Positions 45,408-54,728 of a DNA stretch of 64,000 bases are shown here, in pieces. The position numbers were made by a program, and so were the translations under genes. Position 1 is the first letter of the stretch; the number at the start of each line of letters is the position of its first letter. The stretch comes from Bacillus sp. NTK034 (lineage in GTDB: Bacteria; Bacillota; Bacilli; Bacillales; Cytobacillaceae), in NCBI RefSeq assembly GCF_017303275.1, contig NZ_JAFKOJ010000001.1, positions 1,153,922-1,217,921 on the forward strand, read 5' to 3'. The notes under the pieces were generated by a model, which did no database searches, was not told the origin of the DNA, and worked only from the letters and a program-made list of their open reading frames with translations.

Positions 45408-45944
45408 TTATCTAAAAGCAGAAACTAAGGCAGAATCTTTATACTTATCTATTGCACTTATCTGAAATCCTGCATTGTTCAATATCGTTTGCCAGTCATA
45501 GTATATAAACTCCTTTATATGAGCCGGCTCATATAATCTTGTAAGTTTTAGGAACATACTTTCTTTACGACTTTTGTTGTTGTTTGCATAATCATGAATT
45601 AAAAAAAGGCCATCCTTCTTCAATACTTTTCTAATATTTTGTATTACCGCTATCATTAAATCAAATGGAACCTCATGCAGCATGTATGAAACATACACAA
45701 CATCGAATTCTCCCTCATCAAAAGTTAGTTTAGTACCATCCATGGCATAAACGTTAACATTCTTAAATCCCATACGATTAATCTTATTTTGAGTTTTTGC
45801 AACCTTATCTCTCGATATATCTACCCCGATAATCTCATTCAAACTGTTTTTTTTAGCAAGCTCAATGGCAATTCTTCCACCACCAACACCTACTTCTAAA
45901 ACCTTTATTTTTTTATTAGGAATCCTATCAACTATTCTATTCAT
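45408..45944 (-). CDS. Class I SAM-dependent methyltransferase
   Basis: A 178-residue methyltransferase with the SAM-binding motif LEVGVGGGRIAIELA near residue 16, GVDISRDKV, and VVYVSYMLHEVP. It lacks any recognisable substrate-specific domain. The N-terminus may begin a few residues later than annotated for other family members, since the protein starts almost directly at motif I. Substrate unknown. It lies in the accessory region and may come from transfer. No neighbour shares an operon with it. Confidence 0.7.
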   Translation of the reverse strand: MNRIVDRIPNKKIKVLEVGVGGGRIAIELAKKNSLNEIIGVDISRDKVAKTQNKINRMGFKNVNVYAMDGTKLTFDEGEFDVVYVSYMLHEVPFDLMIAVIQNIRKVLKKDGLFLIHDYANNNKSRKESMFLKLTRLYEPAHIKEFIYYDWQTILNNAGFQISAIDKYKDSALVSAFR

Positions 45945-46048
45945 TTTTTTCTACTCCTTAAGAGCCGATTTTTACTGCAGCATTGCGACTTTTTCTTGAA
46001 TAAAAATTTCAGCTTAAATTAGCTGGCTGGTTATATTGAATAATAAAT

Positions 46049-46980
46049 TTAATTCGATAGTAAGCGAGCTAGAATTTTTAGATTTTCATGTCCATCTAAA
46101 ATGGTTGGTAAATTTCTCTCGTAAACTTTATTTAAATTAGCTTTTGCCTCTAAAGATAAAGCTGGAATGGTCTGGGCATACGTTTCAACTTTTATTTCTT
46201 ATAGGTTTTCACTAGTTTTTCCAAAAAACAGTGTTTTATCATCAATTAAGGCGATGGTACCAAGAATTCCAAATATTTTTAAGTTTGTATCAGATCCGTG
46301 GTGAACCCCTGGGATAAGTTGAATGGAAAAGGTACAACTCCCTCTCATATTACCGAATAAAAATGGTAACATCAGAGTCCCTAAATTCTCCAGGTCCTTC
46401 CGGGACGTGAGTAAATGAGAAAGCATTAATTGTTATAACCTCGTCCTGAACAAGCCATCTAAGACAATCAATCATATGTTTTCCAAGAGCCACTAAAATA
46501 CCAACAAGCTGTTTCTTTTATCCCATCCAACTTATTTTGGTATTTTGAAGATTCTGATACTTGGGTGTGGAAAAATGATATTCAAAATGAAGGATATCTC
46601 CAATTTCACTTATAGTTCATTTACTTTTTGAAGAGCAGGATGATACCGCCATTCAAAATCAACGAATACCTTCGAGTTATAACTCTTTGTAGAAATTATT
46701 AACTACTCTTCTGATTCTCTATAATTAATAGTAATGGGCTTCTCGCAAACTATATTTAGACCCCTGCGTAATGCATATTTAACCGTTTTGAAATGATGTA
46801 TCGGAAGAGAACTAACAAAAACCAGATCCAACTCCTCTGAATCTAACATTTTAGTCCAGTTTATATAATGACTGGTGTATTGTCCCTATTTGATAAATCT
46901 TTTGGTAATTGTTGACGTTTTAATATCCATATATGAAGCATCAGGTGTGGCAGCTACGCTTAGGGGTTTGAAAACTTACC
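46049..46980 (-). pseudogene. Decayed Gfo/Idh/MocA-family oxidoreductase
   Basis: Fragments of a NAD(P)-dependent oxidoreductase in several frames. Readable pieces are NWTKMLDSEELDLVFVSS, NIVCEKPIT (the family signature), FVDFEWRYHPALQKVNEL, and near the end IFGILGTIALIDDKTL and TYAQTIPALSLEA. Stop codons and frameshifts separate them and the N-terminal NAD-binding motif is missing. The order of the pieces agrees with one ancestral gene on the minus strand. It is not expected to be functional. Confidence 0.65.
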
Positions 46981-47042
46981 AGCACAGATTTATTAAATCG
47001 AGAATGAATTCTGAAACATTCTTTAGTCGATGCGCTCAATGT

Positions 47043-47424
47043 TTATACCCATTGATCCCGGTTCTTCTTCATGTGTTCGATTTGTCTTTCCAAACTTAAA
47101 TGAGCTTCCGCCAATGCCTTCCTTTGTCTGTTGATATCACTTAGCTTCGATTCATATATTTGCAGTAATTCTTCACAATATTCGTTTTTTTTGTCTACTG
47201 TTTGATTTTCGGGATTGTTGCAATCTATAATATCTTTTATTTGTTCCGTTGTAAGACCTAATCGAATTGTACAGCTGGATCGTAGTTATCGTTTCAACAA
47301 CCGAATTATCGAATTCACGATAATTATTTTCCAGCCGAGCGGCCGTGATTAGACCTTTTTTCTCATAATGACGCAAGGATCGGATACTCGCTCCAGTTTT
47401 TTAGGCCAATTTGCTAATCTTCAA
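47043..47424 (-). pseudogene. MerR-family regulator with stop and frameshift
   Basis: The MerR N-terminal pattern is readable: KISKLA then KTGASIRSLRHYEKKGL. A TAA at 47401-47403 interrupts it after the first seven codons, and a frameshift near 47265-47272 shifts to LGLTTEQIKDIIDC and a coiled-coil end (ESKLSDINRQRKALAEA). A complete MerR protein of about 125 residues would result without these changes. It is no longer a functional regulator in this form. A TTG start with GGAGG lies upstream. Confidence 0.7.
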
Positions 47425-47515
47425 GCAAATGCCTCCCTTGAATCAATTTTGTTACTGTTTATTCTATAGTATGACATAAGGGTTAGGCTTAAAACAATTC
47501 AGGATAAAGACGAAT

Positions 47516-47546
47516 AAAAAAGCACTCTCCGGTTGAAAAAGTGCTT
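47516..47546 (-). terminator. Terminator at the end of the first copper operon
   Basis: AAGCACT (47520-47526) pairs with AGTGCTT (47540-47546) around a long loop, with an A-run that reads as T on the minus strand. It follows the ferredoxin gene. Confidence 0.5.
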
Positions 47547-47691
47547 CACAAAGAACTGCCATTACCTAAAGTTTTGTATATGTTCATATAGTCATAAATT
47601 TGATTTTTTTGCAATTGTCACTCGTTACATATTACAAGAGAACATCGCCCTGTTATATACACCACACTTTTTTCGATAAATAGAGAAGGCG

Positions 47692-48027
47692 TTACATTTC
47701 ACTATCATGGTACTTAAAGGTTTTCCCATCATGGTAGTAAAGTTCAGAGCCTAAATTATTTTTTCTTTCTTCTTTCAATTGAAGAATAAGTTCTTCAATT
47801 TTAGTTTTATTCATTTCTTTATACCAGGTTCCTTGTGGATATAGAACAACAATCGGACCATGCTTGCATTGACCGTTGCATAATGTTTTTGTTGTGTGAA
47901 TTTCGTTATGCAGGTCTAATTTTTTTAAATCTCCTCTAATGGCCTCCGTTACTTCTTCTGCCCCATTTTTCGTGCATGTTTTCCCGTTGCAAATTAATAG
48001 GTGTTTGCTAACTCCATCTAAGTTCAT
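47692..48027 (-). CDS. (2Fe-2S) ferredoxin-domain protein, thioredoxin-like
   Basis: A 111-residue protein of the thioredoxin-like 2Fe-2S ferredoxin family. The cluster cysteines are CNGKTC (near residue 12) and the later LCNGQC. Relatives are NuoE-like or Fer2 small proteins with no known physiological partner. It is the last gene of the first copper operon, 26 bases after the YtkA-like gene, with a possible role in metal or redox handling inferred only from position. Confidence 0.75.
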   Translation of the reverse strand: MNLDGVSKHLLICNGKTCTKNGAEEVTEAIRGDLKKLDLHNEIHTTKTLCNGQCKHGPIVVLYPQGTWYKEMNKTKIEELILQLKEERKNNLGSELYYHDGKTFKYHDSEM

Positions 48028-48053
48028 AAAAATTCCCCTTTTGTTCTTCCTTT

Positions 48054-48926
48054 TTATTTAACCTCTATGACAAATGGATAGCTATTGACTTTACCTCCAA
48101 ATTTAAATTCTCCCCACACTTTGTAGACTCCTGGTTTATCAAATTTTGTTTCAAATTGTGTCTTTTCTTCTGATGCAGGGTGCACATGAACAAATTTCTC
48201 ACCCTTTTCATCTAAAATAACTACATGGCCTAAAGCTCCCAGGTAGGGCTCTGGTTTAATCCCTTTCGTATCAAAATTTAGGGTAACATCTTTGTTTATT
48301 CCTAGTTCTGTTGTTGTTAATTCAACAGTCTTTTCATTGATTGTTTTTGTTAAGTTTGTATCAGTCTTTATAGAATTTTCCTCATGTTCTCCATGGGCCT
48401 CCCCCACATGCAGCTCGATCGGACTAGCTTGATAAGCAAGGTTTTTAGGTTTAATATCAACAAACGCTTTATAAGAGTTTTCAGGCAGGTCAAATTTCAG
48501 AGTATATAAACCATTTCCATTTTCCTCAGGGTGCAAATGGTAATAATCTTCTTAGTCGGCACTTACAATGATTAGATGCATAATCTTTTCATGTGAAATT
48601 TCTAATTCAGGTGATTTTTGATCTTGATCCTTCACTTCAATGTTAATAAAACCTTCTTCATATTTTAGGTTTGTGACAACTTCACTTTCTAATTGAGCCC
48701 CATGATCGGAATGCCCTGAATCCTTGCTATCGTTACCTTGGCTAGCATGACTATCGTTATGCGCTTGCTCATTAGCAGGCATTTCTTCATTGCCATTTGC
48801 TGACTCATGGTTATCCGTATGCTCATTATTACTGTCCAAGCTTGCATATACTGAATATCCGCCAATGACTAACCCGAGATAAACAATGGCTGAAATCGCC
48901 CAGGTCAAAATGTTTTTTTGTTTCAT
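48054..48926 (-). pseudogene. YtkA/FixH-like secreted copper-associated protein with internal stop
   Basis: Two frames in the same phase read as one protein split by a single TAA (plus 48552-48554): the first part ends in HLIIVSAD and the second continues as EDYYHLHPEENG, where Leu is expected at the stop. The first part has a membrane anchor (residues 8-28) and a His-, Asp- and Ser-rich region; the second has a YtkA/FixH-like beta domain with HVHP. A TTA to TAA change would explain the break. It lies directly after copA, so it probably once handled exported copper. Confidence 0.75.
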
Positions 48927-48956
48927 AAAAACACTCCTCTTTTTTTAATAGATCAA

Positions 48957-51377
48957 TTATCCTTTTAACTTAATCCTTTGTAGTCTGAGTGCGTTTAAAA
49001 CAACGGATACGGAACTAAATGCCATTGCTACCCCTGCAAGCCATGGTGCCAGAAAGCCCAGTGCTGCAATTGGAACTCCTAAAGCATTATAAGCAAAGGC
49101 CCAAAATAGATTTTGCTTGATATTTCGAATTGTCATTTTACTCATAAAGATGGCATCGGCAATACTATTTAAGTCTCCTCTTATTAAAGTGATATCAGCA
49201 GCCTCCATTGCTACATCGGTACCAGTACCGATTGCCATACCTATGTCTGCAGTAGCTAACGCTGGTGCATCATTAATACCGTCGCCGACCATCGCCACTT
49301 TCTTTCCAGCTTTTTGAAGCTTTTTAACCTCCTCTGCCTTTCCTTCTGGAAGAACTTCTGCTATAACATGGTCAATTCCGACCTCATTTGCAATTGCTTG
49401 AGCTGTCTGCTTGTTATCTCCTGTAATCATAACAACTTCAAGACCCATGTTTTTCAATCGTTCAATCGCCTTTTGAGAGGTTTCTTTTATTGTATCTGCA
49501 ACAGCAATCACTCCAGCAAATTGATGGTCAATTGCAACCAGCATTGCAGTCTTACCTTGCTTTTCTAAGTTTTCCATCTTAGGTAATATGTTGCCAACAT
49601 CAATGTTATTTTTCTCCATTAGTCTACGCGTTCCGATAAGCAAAGATTTACTTTCAACTTTAGATTCGATTCCAAAGCCAGGAATAGCTTCGAAATGTTC
49701 AGAACTGCCTAGTTCAATACCTTTTTCTTTAATACCATCTACAATTGCCTCAGCTAATGGATGTTCAGAGTTTCTTTCTGCAGTACCGACTAACTTTAAA
49801 AATTCCTTTTCTTCAAATCCGTTTGAAAGAATAACATCTGTAAGTGTTGGTTTACCATTTGTTACAGTTCCCGTTTTATCAAGGATCACTGTATCCAATC
49901 GATGAGTCGTTTCAAGATGCTCCCCACCTTTAAACAATATTCCATATTCAGCTGCTCGGCCTGAACCTGCCATAATGGATGTAGGAGTAGCTAAGCCTAG
50001 TGCACATGGACATGCGATAACTAATACGGCAATTAATTTTTCAAGAGCTACTGCAAACTCTCCGGGACTTACAACAAAGTACCAAACCAAAAATGTCACT
50101 ATGGCTATTCCAACGACAATTGGGACAAATATTCCTGAAATAACATCGGCTAAACGCTGGATTGGCGCTTTTGATCCTTGAGCTTCTTCGACAACTTTGA
50201 TGATTTGAGCTAAGGCAGTATCCTTTCCTACTTTTGTTGCTTTTACCTTTAAGAATCCGTTTTTGTTAATGGTTGATCCTATGACTAAATCTCCAACGGT
50301 TTTATCGACAGGAATACTTTCACCTGTTATCATTGACTCATCAAGGGCAGATCTGCCTTCAAAAATCACTCCATCTACAGGTACCTTTTCCCCTGGTTTC
50401 ACATATACGATATCACCAGCGATTACCTCTTCAATGGGTAAATTCAATTCTTGCCCGTCTCTTAATACTGTGGCCGTTTTCGCCTGTAAGCCCATCAGCT
50501 TTTTGATGGCTTCAGATGATCGTCCCTTTGCTTTTGCTTCAAACAGTTTACCTAAAATAATTAGAGTAATTAATACAGCACTTGTTTCAAAATATAATTC
50601 CACCATATGTGCATCAGAGCCTATTGATAAAACACTCAAGTAGATGCTGTAGAAATAAGCTGCGGAGGTGCCAAGCGCAACCAAGACATCCATGTTTGCA
50701 CTTTTATTTCTTAATGCTTTATAAGCACCTACGTAAAATTGACCGCCGACTAAAAATTGAACTGGAGTCGCAAGCGCGAGTTGAACCCAAGGGTTCATGA
50801 ACATCTCAGGCAGCCAAATAAAAGAAGTAAACTCAAAATGACTGACCATCGCCCAAAGTAAAGGGATGGATAATATAGCAGAAAAAATAAATTTCCCTTT
50901 TTGCTTTTCAATTTCTTTTTGTCTATGATCCACCTTTTCGCCTTTAGATTCTTGCTTTTCTTCCAAACGATATCCCAATTTCTTAATGGCATCCCTCATG
51001 TCTGAGACCGAAACTTCATCAGGATTATATTCTACAAGGGCTGATTCTAAAGCGAAGTTTACCGTTGCGGTTTGGACACCATTTAACTTATTTAAACGTT
51101 TTTCAATTTTATTGGCACACGCAGCACACGTCATGCCGCTTATATCAAATTCAGCTTTCTCACTTACTACTTTGTATCCTAAAGATTCCACTTTTTCCTT
51201 AAACTGATTTACATTTGCTTTAGATGGATCAAATGTTACTTTTGATTTTTCTAGTGCGAAATTTACGTTTGCATCCTCAACTCCATCTATTTTTTTGAGA
51301 CCTTTTTCTATTCTCACTGCACAAGCTGCACACGTCATTCCAGCTATTTGAAGCGTTGTTTCTTTTTTATCGCTCAT
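48957..51377 (-). CDS. copA: Copper-exporting P1B-type ATPase CopA, first copy
   Basis: An 806-residue P1B ATPase with two N-terminal heavy-metal domains (MTCAACA near residues 14 and 82), eight membrane helices and the CPC motif in [13 protein letters not shown]. The phosphorylation site is DKTGT, with TGES and [10 protein letters not shown] in the actuator and nucleotide domains. It pumps Cu(I) out of the cytoplasm. It is transcribed after csoR and two copZ genes and has its own operator-like sequence upstream. A second copy lies at 59637-62066. Confidence 0.95.
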   Translation of the reverse strand: MSDKKETTLQIAGMTCAACAVRIEKGLKKIDGVEDANVNFALEKSKVTFDPSKANVNQFKEKVESLGYKVVSEKAEFDISGMTCAACANKIEKRLNKLNGVQTATVNFALESALVEYNPDEVSVSDMRDAIKKLGYRLEEKQESKGEKVDHRQKEIEKQKGKFIFSAILSIPLLWAMVSHFEFTSFIWLPEMFMNPWVQLALATPVQFLVGGQFYVGAYKALRNKSANMDVLVALGTSAAYFYSIYLSVLSIGSDAHMVELYFETSAVLITLIILGKLFEAKAKGRSSEAIKKLMGLQAKTATVLRDGQELNLPIEEVIAGDIVYVKPGEKVPVDGVIFEGRSALDESMITGESIPVDKTVGDLVIGSTINKNGFLKVKATKVGKDTALAQIIKVVEEAQGSKAPIQRLADVISGIFVPIVVGIAIVTFLVWYFVVSPGEFAVALEKLIAVLVIACPCALGLATPTSIMAGSGRAAEYGILFKGGEHLETTHRLDTVILDKTGTVTNGKPTLTDVILSNGFEEKEFLKLVGTAERNSEHPLAEAIVDGIKEKGIELGSSEHFEAIPGFGIESKVESKSLLIGTRRLMEKNNIDVGNILPKMENLEKQGKTAMLVAIDHQFAGVIAVADTIKETSQKAIERLKNMGLEVVMITGDNKQTAQAIANEVGIDHVIAEVLPEGKAEEVKKLQKAGKKVAMVGDGINDAPALATADIGMAIGTGTDVAMEAADITLIRGDLNSIADAIFMSKMTIRNIKQNLFWAFAYNALGVPIAALGFLAPWLAGVAMAFSSVSVVLNALRLQRIKLKG

Positions 51378-51398
51378 AATCTTACACTCCTATCACCA

Positions 51399-51418
51399 CA
51401 TACTATAGTGGGGTATAA
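51399..51418 (-). promoter_or_regulatory. CsoR-like operator before copA
   Basis: On the minus strand the sequence reads ATTATACCCCACTATAGTAT, similar to the inverted repeat before csoR (52376-52397). It overlaps the region upstream of the copA ribosome site. Confidence 0.6.
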
Positions 51419-51467
51419 TTTTGGGGGGAATAAAACGTGCCGCTAAAGACAGCACGTTTTTACGTTC

Positions 51468-51707
51468 TTAGTGGCAACTTTGACCTTTAGAAGATTTACT
51501 CTTCTCGACATCATAACCTTGATCTTCTATAATGTTAGTAATTTCCTTTAAAGAAACCACTTTGGAATCAAATGATACATCTACTTTTTCTTGCTTTAAG
51601 TAAACCTTAACAACTTGAACACCATTTAATTTTCCTACGTTTCCTTCAATTGAATTTATGCAATGCCCACATGACATTCCTTTCACTGTTAAAATTACAT
51701 TTTCCAT
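51468..51707 (-). CDS. copZ: CopZ-like copper chaperone, first
   Basis: A 79-residue heavy-metal-associated domain with GMSCGHC near residue 10 for Cu(I) binding. Unlike the 68-residue chaperone upstream it has a C-terminal tail ending in SCH, which may add metal ligands. It delivers copper to CopA, whose gene follows. An operator-like inverted repeat lies upstream. Confidence 0.9.
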   Translation of the reverse strand: MENVILTVKGMSCGHCINSIEGNVGKLNGVQVVKVYLKQEKVDVSFDSKVVSLKEITNIIEDQGYDVEKSKSSKGQSCH

Positions 51708-51732
51708 TCTTTACTCCTCCATATCTATTATT

Positions 51733-51752
51733 ACTATACCTGTGTATAGTAT
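51733..51752 (-). promoter_or_regulatory. CsoR-like operator before the first copZ
   Basis: An inverted repeat ACTATAC-CTGT-GTATAGT (ACTATACCTGTGTATAGTAT on the plus strand) resembles the csoR upstream site. It separates the two copZ genes, suggesting independent copper control. Confidence 0.6.
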
Positions 51753-51788
51753 ATTATTTTCAAAAAGAAATTGTGCTTTTTTGCACTG

Positions 51789-51995
51789 TTATTCTACATC
51801 ATACCCTTGGTCATCAATGGTTTCCTTGATCTTATCAATAGTCACTTGGCTTGGATTAAACTCCACATTAACCGTTCCTGAATCCAAGTTTACTTTAACA
51901 GTTGTAACCCCAGATAATTTGCCTACACTTCCTTCAATAGAATTAACACAATGTCCACATGACATTCCTTTTACGTTTAAAGTTATTTTTTCCAT
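51789..51995 (-). CDS. copZ: CopZ-like copper chaperone, second
   Basis: A 68-residue heavy-metal-associated domain with GMSCGHC near residue 9, the standard CopZ size. It lies 15 bases downstream of csoR, in the typical csoR-copZ-copA order. It carries Cu(I) to CopA and may exchange it with CsoR. It is very similar to the chaperone at 62193-62402. Confidence 0.93.
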   Translation of the reverse strand: MEKITLNVKGMSCGHCVNSIEGSVGKLSGVTTVKVNLDSGTVNVEFNPSQVTIDKIKETIDDQGYDVE

Positions 51996-52010
51996 TTCAT
52001 TTGTCTCCTT

Positions 52011-52352
52011 TTATTTTTTCATTAATTTTTGAATTGTTACCATTACCTCATCTAAAATCTCCGTATCCCCTTCTTGAATTTTTTCTAGAACACATGACTT
52101 CATGTGCCCTTCAAGCAAAATACGGGCAACACTATTTAAAGCCGATTGAGTTGCAGATATTTGAGTAATGACATCATCACAGTACGTATCTTTTTCAATT
52201 AATCCTTTTATTCCTCGAATTTGTCCTTCGATTCGATTTAATCTTGATGTTAAGTTATTCTTTACTTTATCTGAATGGTGGCTCTTTCTTGCACCGTCTG
52301 ATGAGCAGCACTGATCGATTTCATTAACTTTATTGAGATTTTCCATCGACAT
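52011..52352 (-). CDS. csoR: Copper-sensing repressor CsoR, first
   Basis: A 113-residue DUF156/CsoR-family repressor. The Cu(I) ligands are visible as Cys in the DTYCDDVI segment, with His and Cys in the EGHMKSCVL segment. It represses copZA and releases DNA when Cu(I) binds. The N-terminus carries an extra Cys-Cys and His-rich stretch. GGAGGTGAG precedes the ATG. It is the first gene of the copper operon; the operator is upstream at 52376-52397. Confidence 0.92.
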   Translation of the reverse strand: MSMENLNKVNEIDQCCSSDGARKSHHSDKVKNNLTSRLNRIEGQIRGIKGLIEKDTYCDDVITQISATQSALNSVARILLEGHMKSCVLEKIQEGDTEILDEVMVTIQKLMKK

Positions 52353-52375
52353 TGCCTCACCTCCTTAATCACATA

Positions 52376-52397
52376 ATACTATACCCCTCTATAGTAT
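52376..52397. promoter_or_regulatory. CsoR operator-like inverted repeat before csoR
   Basis: ATACTATA (52376-52383) and TATAGTAT (52390-52397) are perfect inverted repeats around CCCCTC. Similar sites lie before copA and copZ in this window, so they probably form a CsoR regulon. The rest of the gap 52398-52668 is AT-rich without an evident gene. Confidence 0.7.
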
Positions 52398-52668
52398 GTG
52401 AAGGATTTTTTATAAAAAATTATAAAATAGGTATTTGAAACTAGATTTTCCATTAATTAAATTTTCCGTCGATATGCTTAATAAATTTGAATGTAATCTG
52501 TACTTAATTAAACTTTTCTATAAAATATATATTCAAATTCCTTGCTTTATTCAATTGGAATAACGATTTCTAACCTGTCCAGTTCAACTAATAAGAAAAT
52601 TTAAGGAAAGCTATCTACTCCCATCGCTTACGTTAGTCAAAAGCTTACACAAATAAATTACCCAATAT

Positions 52669-52704
52669 AAAAAAGACGCCCTAATACTCAATAAGGGGTC
52701 CTTT
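52669..52704 (-). terminator. Terminator after the DUF2269-like gene
   Basis: An imperfect hairpin, GGACCCCTTAT with TTAGGGCGTC on the minus strand, is followed by a T-run (plus A-run 52669-52674). Confidence 0.5.
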
Positions 52705-52758
52705 AATGGAGTAACATTTATTAATTTGAAACTAGTGTCAAAATCGCTTCATCTAATG

Positions 52759-53271
52759 CTACAAACCGTTACGATGTTTTTGCTGCTTTCTCCATCCATA
52801 TGTGGTCAGCCCCCGCGGCTTGTAAACCGACAATGTCACGATAATCAGCAACACTAGCAGGCCGCCAACGGGATGGAACAGTTCGTTCGGCAGCCCTCTT
52901 AGACCGGCAGAATCCGCTTTTACTGCCACACTTGCCAAGGTGCTAACTAACGGCATATGTAAAAGCAAGACGATGGTAGAAAAGACTGTTAGCAAAAGTT
53001 TGAAAATAACCCAATAGTGCCGAAAAAAGCCCCACGGAGTGCCCAGTGACATGATAATTCCGGTTAGTAGCGAGGCGAGAGCCAACGGGACGATAACGTA
53101 CCAGCCGGTCAGCTCCATCGCGATCCAGGTGGCACGTACCGTCTGGGGATTATGGCTTATCTTGGCGGCTATACCGAGAGCTACGTATGCAATAACTGTT
53201 CCAAGCCAGCCAACCGAGGAAGTGACATGCGCCGTGAGAGCGAACTTACGGAGTCCAGGTTTCATTGTCAT
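52759..53271 (-). CDS. DUF2269-like membrane protein
   Basis: A 170-residue protein with four membrane helices. The start KFALTAHVTSSVGWLG and the middle SLLTGIIMSLGTPWGFFRHYW are like DUF2269/CopD-like membrane proteins. The base composition is richer in G and C than the neighbours, so it may come by transfer. It overlaps the upstream small membrane protein by 4 bases. Function unknown; a copper or redox role is only guessed from the region. Confidence 0.6.
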   Translation of the reverse strand: MTMKPGLRKFALTAHVTSSVGWLGTVIAYVALGIAAKISHNPQTVRATWIAMELTGWYVIVPLALASLLTGIIMSLGTPWGFFRHYWVIFKLLLTVFSTIVLLLHMPLVSTLASVAVKADSAGLRGLPNELFHPVGGLLVLLIIVTLSVYKPRGLTTYGWRKQQKHRNGL

Positions 53272-53489
53272 GTTTTTTGCATCCTCATTTGTTCTGAAGG
53301 CTGAGTCTGGCCAACATGGCGCATAGGGCCGTGTTTCCCTCCAGTGCCTGTGAGATGCATGATGACAAAAAGTAGGAGCAGGGCTATGACGATAATTAAA
53401 GATACCTTCACCCAGCGTGGCATGCCTGGTGGCATCTCCTTAGTCGGCTCCCCGCCATGGTCGTTATTGGAGTTTGATAGTTTACTCAT
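53268..53489 (-). CDS. Small single-span membrane protein
   Basis: A 73-residue protein with one membrane helix (about residues 29-47: VSLIIVIALLLLFVIMHL). The region after the helix is rich in His, Gly, Met and Gln (HGPMRH, EQMRMQ), which could bind copper, and the first part is polar. It is translated with the DUF2269-like gene. GGAGG is upstream of the ATG. No family was recognised. Confidence 0.6.
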   Translation of the reverse strand: MSKLSNSNNDHGGEPTKEMPPGMPRWVKVSLIIVIALLLLFVIMHLTGTGGKHGPMRHVGQTQPSEQMRMQKT

Positions 53490-53618
53490 TGAGGTTTCCT
53501 CCTTTTTGATTTACTTTATACTGCCAAACTTATTGTAAAAGAGAAAACTAAAACTCCGATAAAAAGAAAATAAAATAGTTATAAAAAAATATAAAGAATT
53601 ATGAGGTGGCGTTTAAAC

Positions 53619-53646
53619 AAAAAAACCTTCAGTTTTAACTGAAAGT
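53619..53646 (-). terminator. Terminator of the decayed two-component operon
   Basis: On the minus strand ACTTTCAGTT pairs with AACTGAAGGT (G-T tolerant), followed by a T-run (plus A-run 53619-53625). Confidence 0.6.
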
Positions 53647-53662
53647 CTTTAAGAACACATTC

Positions 53663-54728
53663 CTATACTGATAATGGGAGTGTAAAACGGATTCCCAGTC
53701 CCCCATGATTTGAATGAAATGCATTAATTTGGCCGCCATGATGTTCAATAATTAATTTACAGCTTGCTAGACCTAATCCTGAACCGCCATTACTCATTTG
53801 TCTAGATTTATCCACCGTGTAAAATTTACGAAACAGTAAAGACAGGTCCTGATTAGGTACTCCAACGCCATTATCCTCTAATTGAAAGTATGCATAACCT
53901 TCCTGTACATAACCGGTCAAATAGACATGAAGGTCATCACTATTACTGTATCTTACAGCATTACTGAAAAGATTTCCAAATACACGCCGTATCATGTGTT
54001 CATTGATTCTAATGAGCTGGTTCGGATTAAAAGTATGTTTCCATGTAAGCCTGAAATCGAAGCCAGATAATTCGGTCTCATATTCAGATGCTATAGTGTC
54101 AAACAATTTATGAGCTGCTATCGGTATCATAGCTATGGTTTCAAACATTGCCTCATTTTTGGTATACATAGAGAAAGCATCAATCAGCTCCACCATGTGT
54201 TTTGTTTTTTTCATAATAAGCTCATAATAGTCCTGTGTATCCAACTTGGTCAGATCTTTCTGTATGGAGAGAAGCTCCACAAAGCCTGTTATTGTAGTTA
54301 ATGGAGTCTTCAAATCATGAGCAATAGCTGCAATCATATCAACCTGTTCCCTGTGCGCTTGATATAGTCTTTCTTCCATCTCATTAAAATGATTATATAG
54401 GTCTCCAATTTCGTTCGTCCTTCTTGAAAGCAAGGGTGTTCGGGAGTTTCCCTATATTTACTTTTTTTAGTCTTAAATTGAGTGTTTGGATGGGTTTAGT
54501 AGTGTTGAAGTGAAAAAATACGGTTAAAACAACAAACAACAATCCCATTAAAATACTAAGAAGTAGAAGCATTTGAAAATGAACCGGCCTAAATATATTT
54601 TCTAATCACGCGAGTCCTTCATGTGCTGATAACGATTTTATATATAAGACAAAAAAGGCGGCAATCAGCAAAAACATTAGAAGAAAAATGAAGAGAAATA
54701 GTAATGGAAGCTTAGTTTTTAGCTTCAT
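53663..54728 (-). pseudogene. Sensor histidine kinase gene with stop and frameshift
   Basis: The gene starts at ATG 54728, overlapping the response regulator stop. The N-terminal part has two membrane helices (LPLLFLFIFLLMFLLIAAFF; LLLLSILMGLLFVVLTVFF), interrupted by a TGA at 54606-54608. A frameshift near 54430-54440 changes phase to RRTNEIGDLYNHFNEME (HAMP) and then the kinase with AHDLKTPLTT, DNGVGV and GGSGLGLA. The catalytic part is intact only as a 256-residue frame without the membrane sensor. It could still be made as a soluble remnant if translation starts internally, but membrane sensing is lost. Confidence 0.75.
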
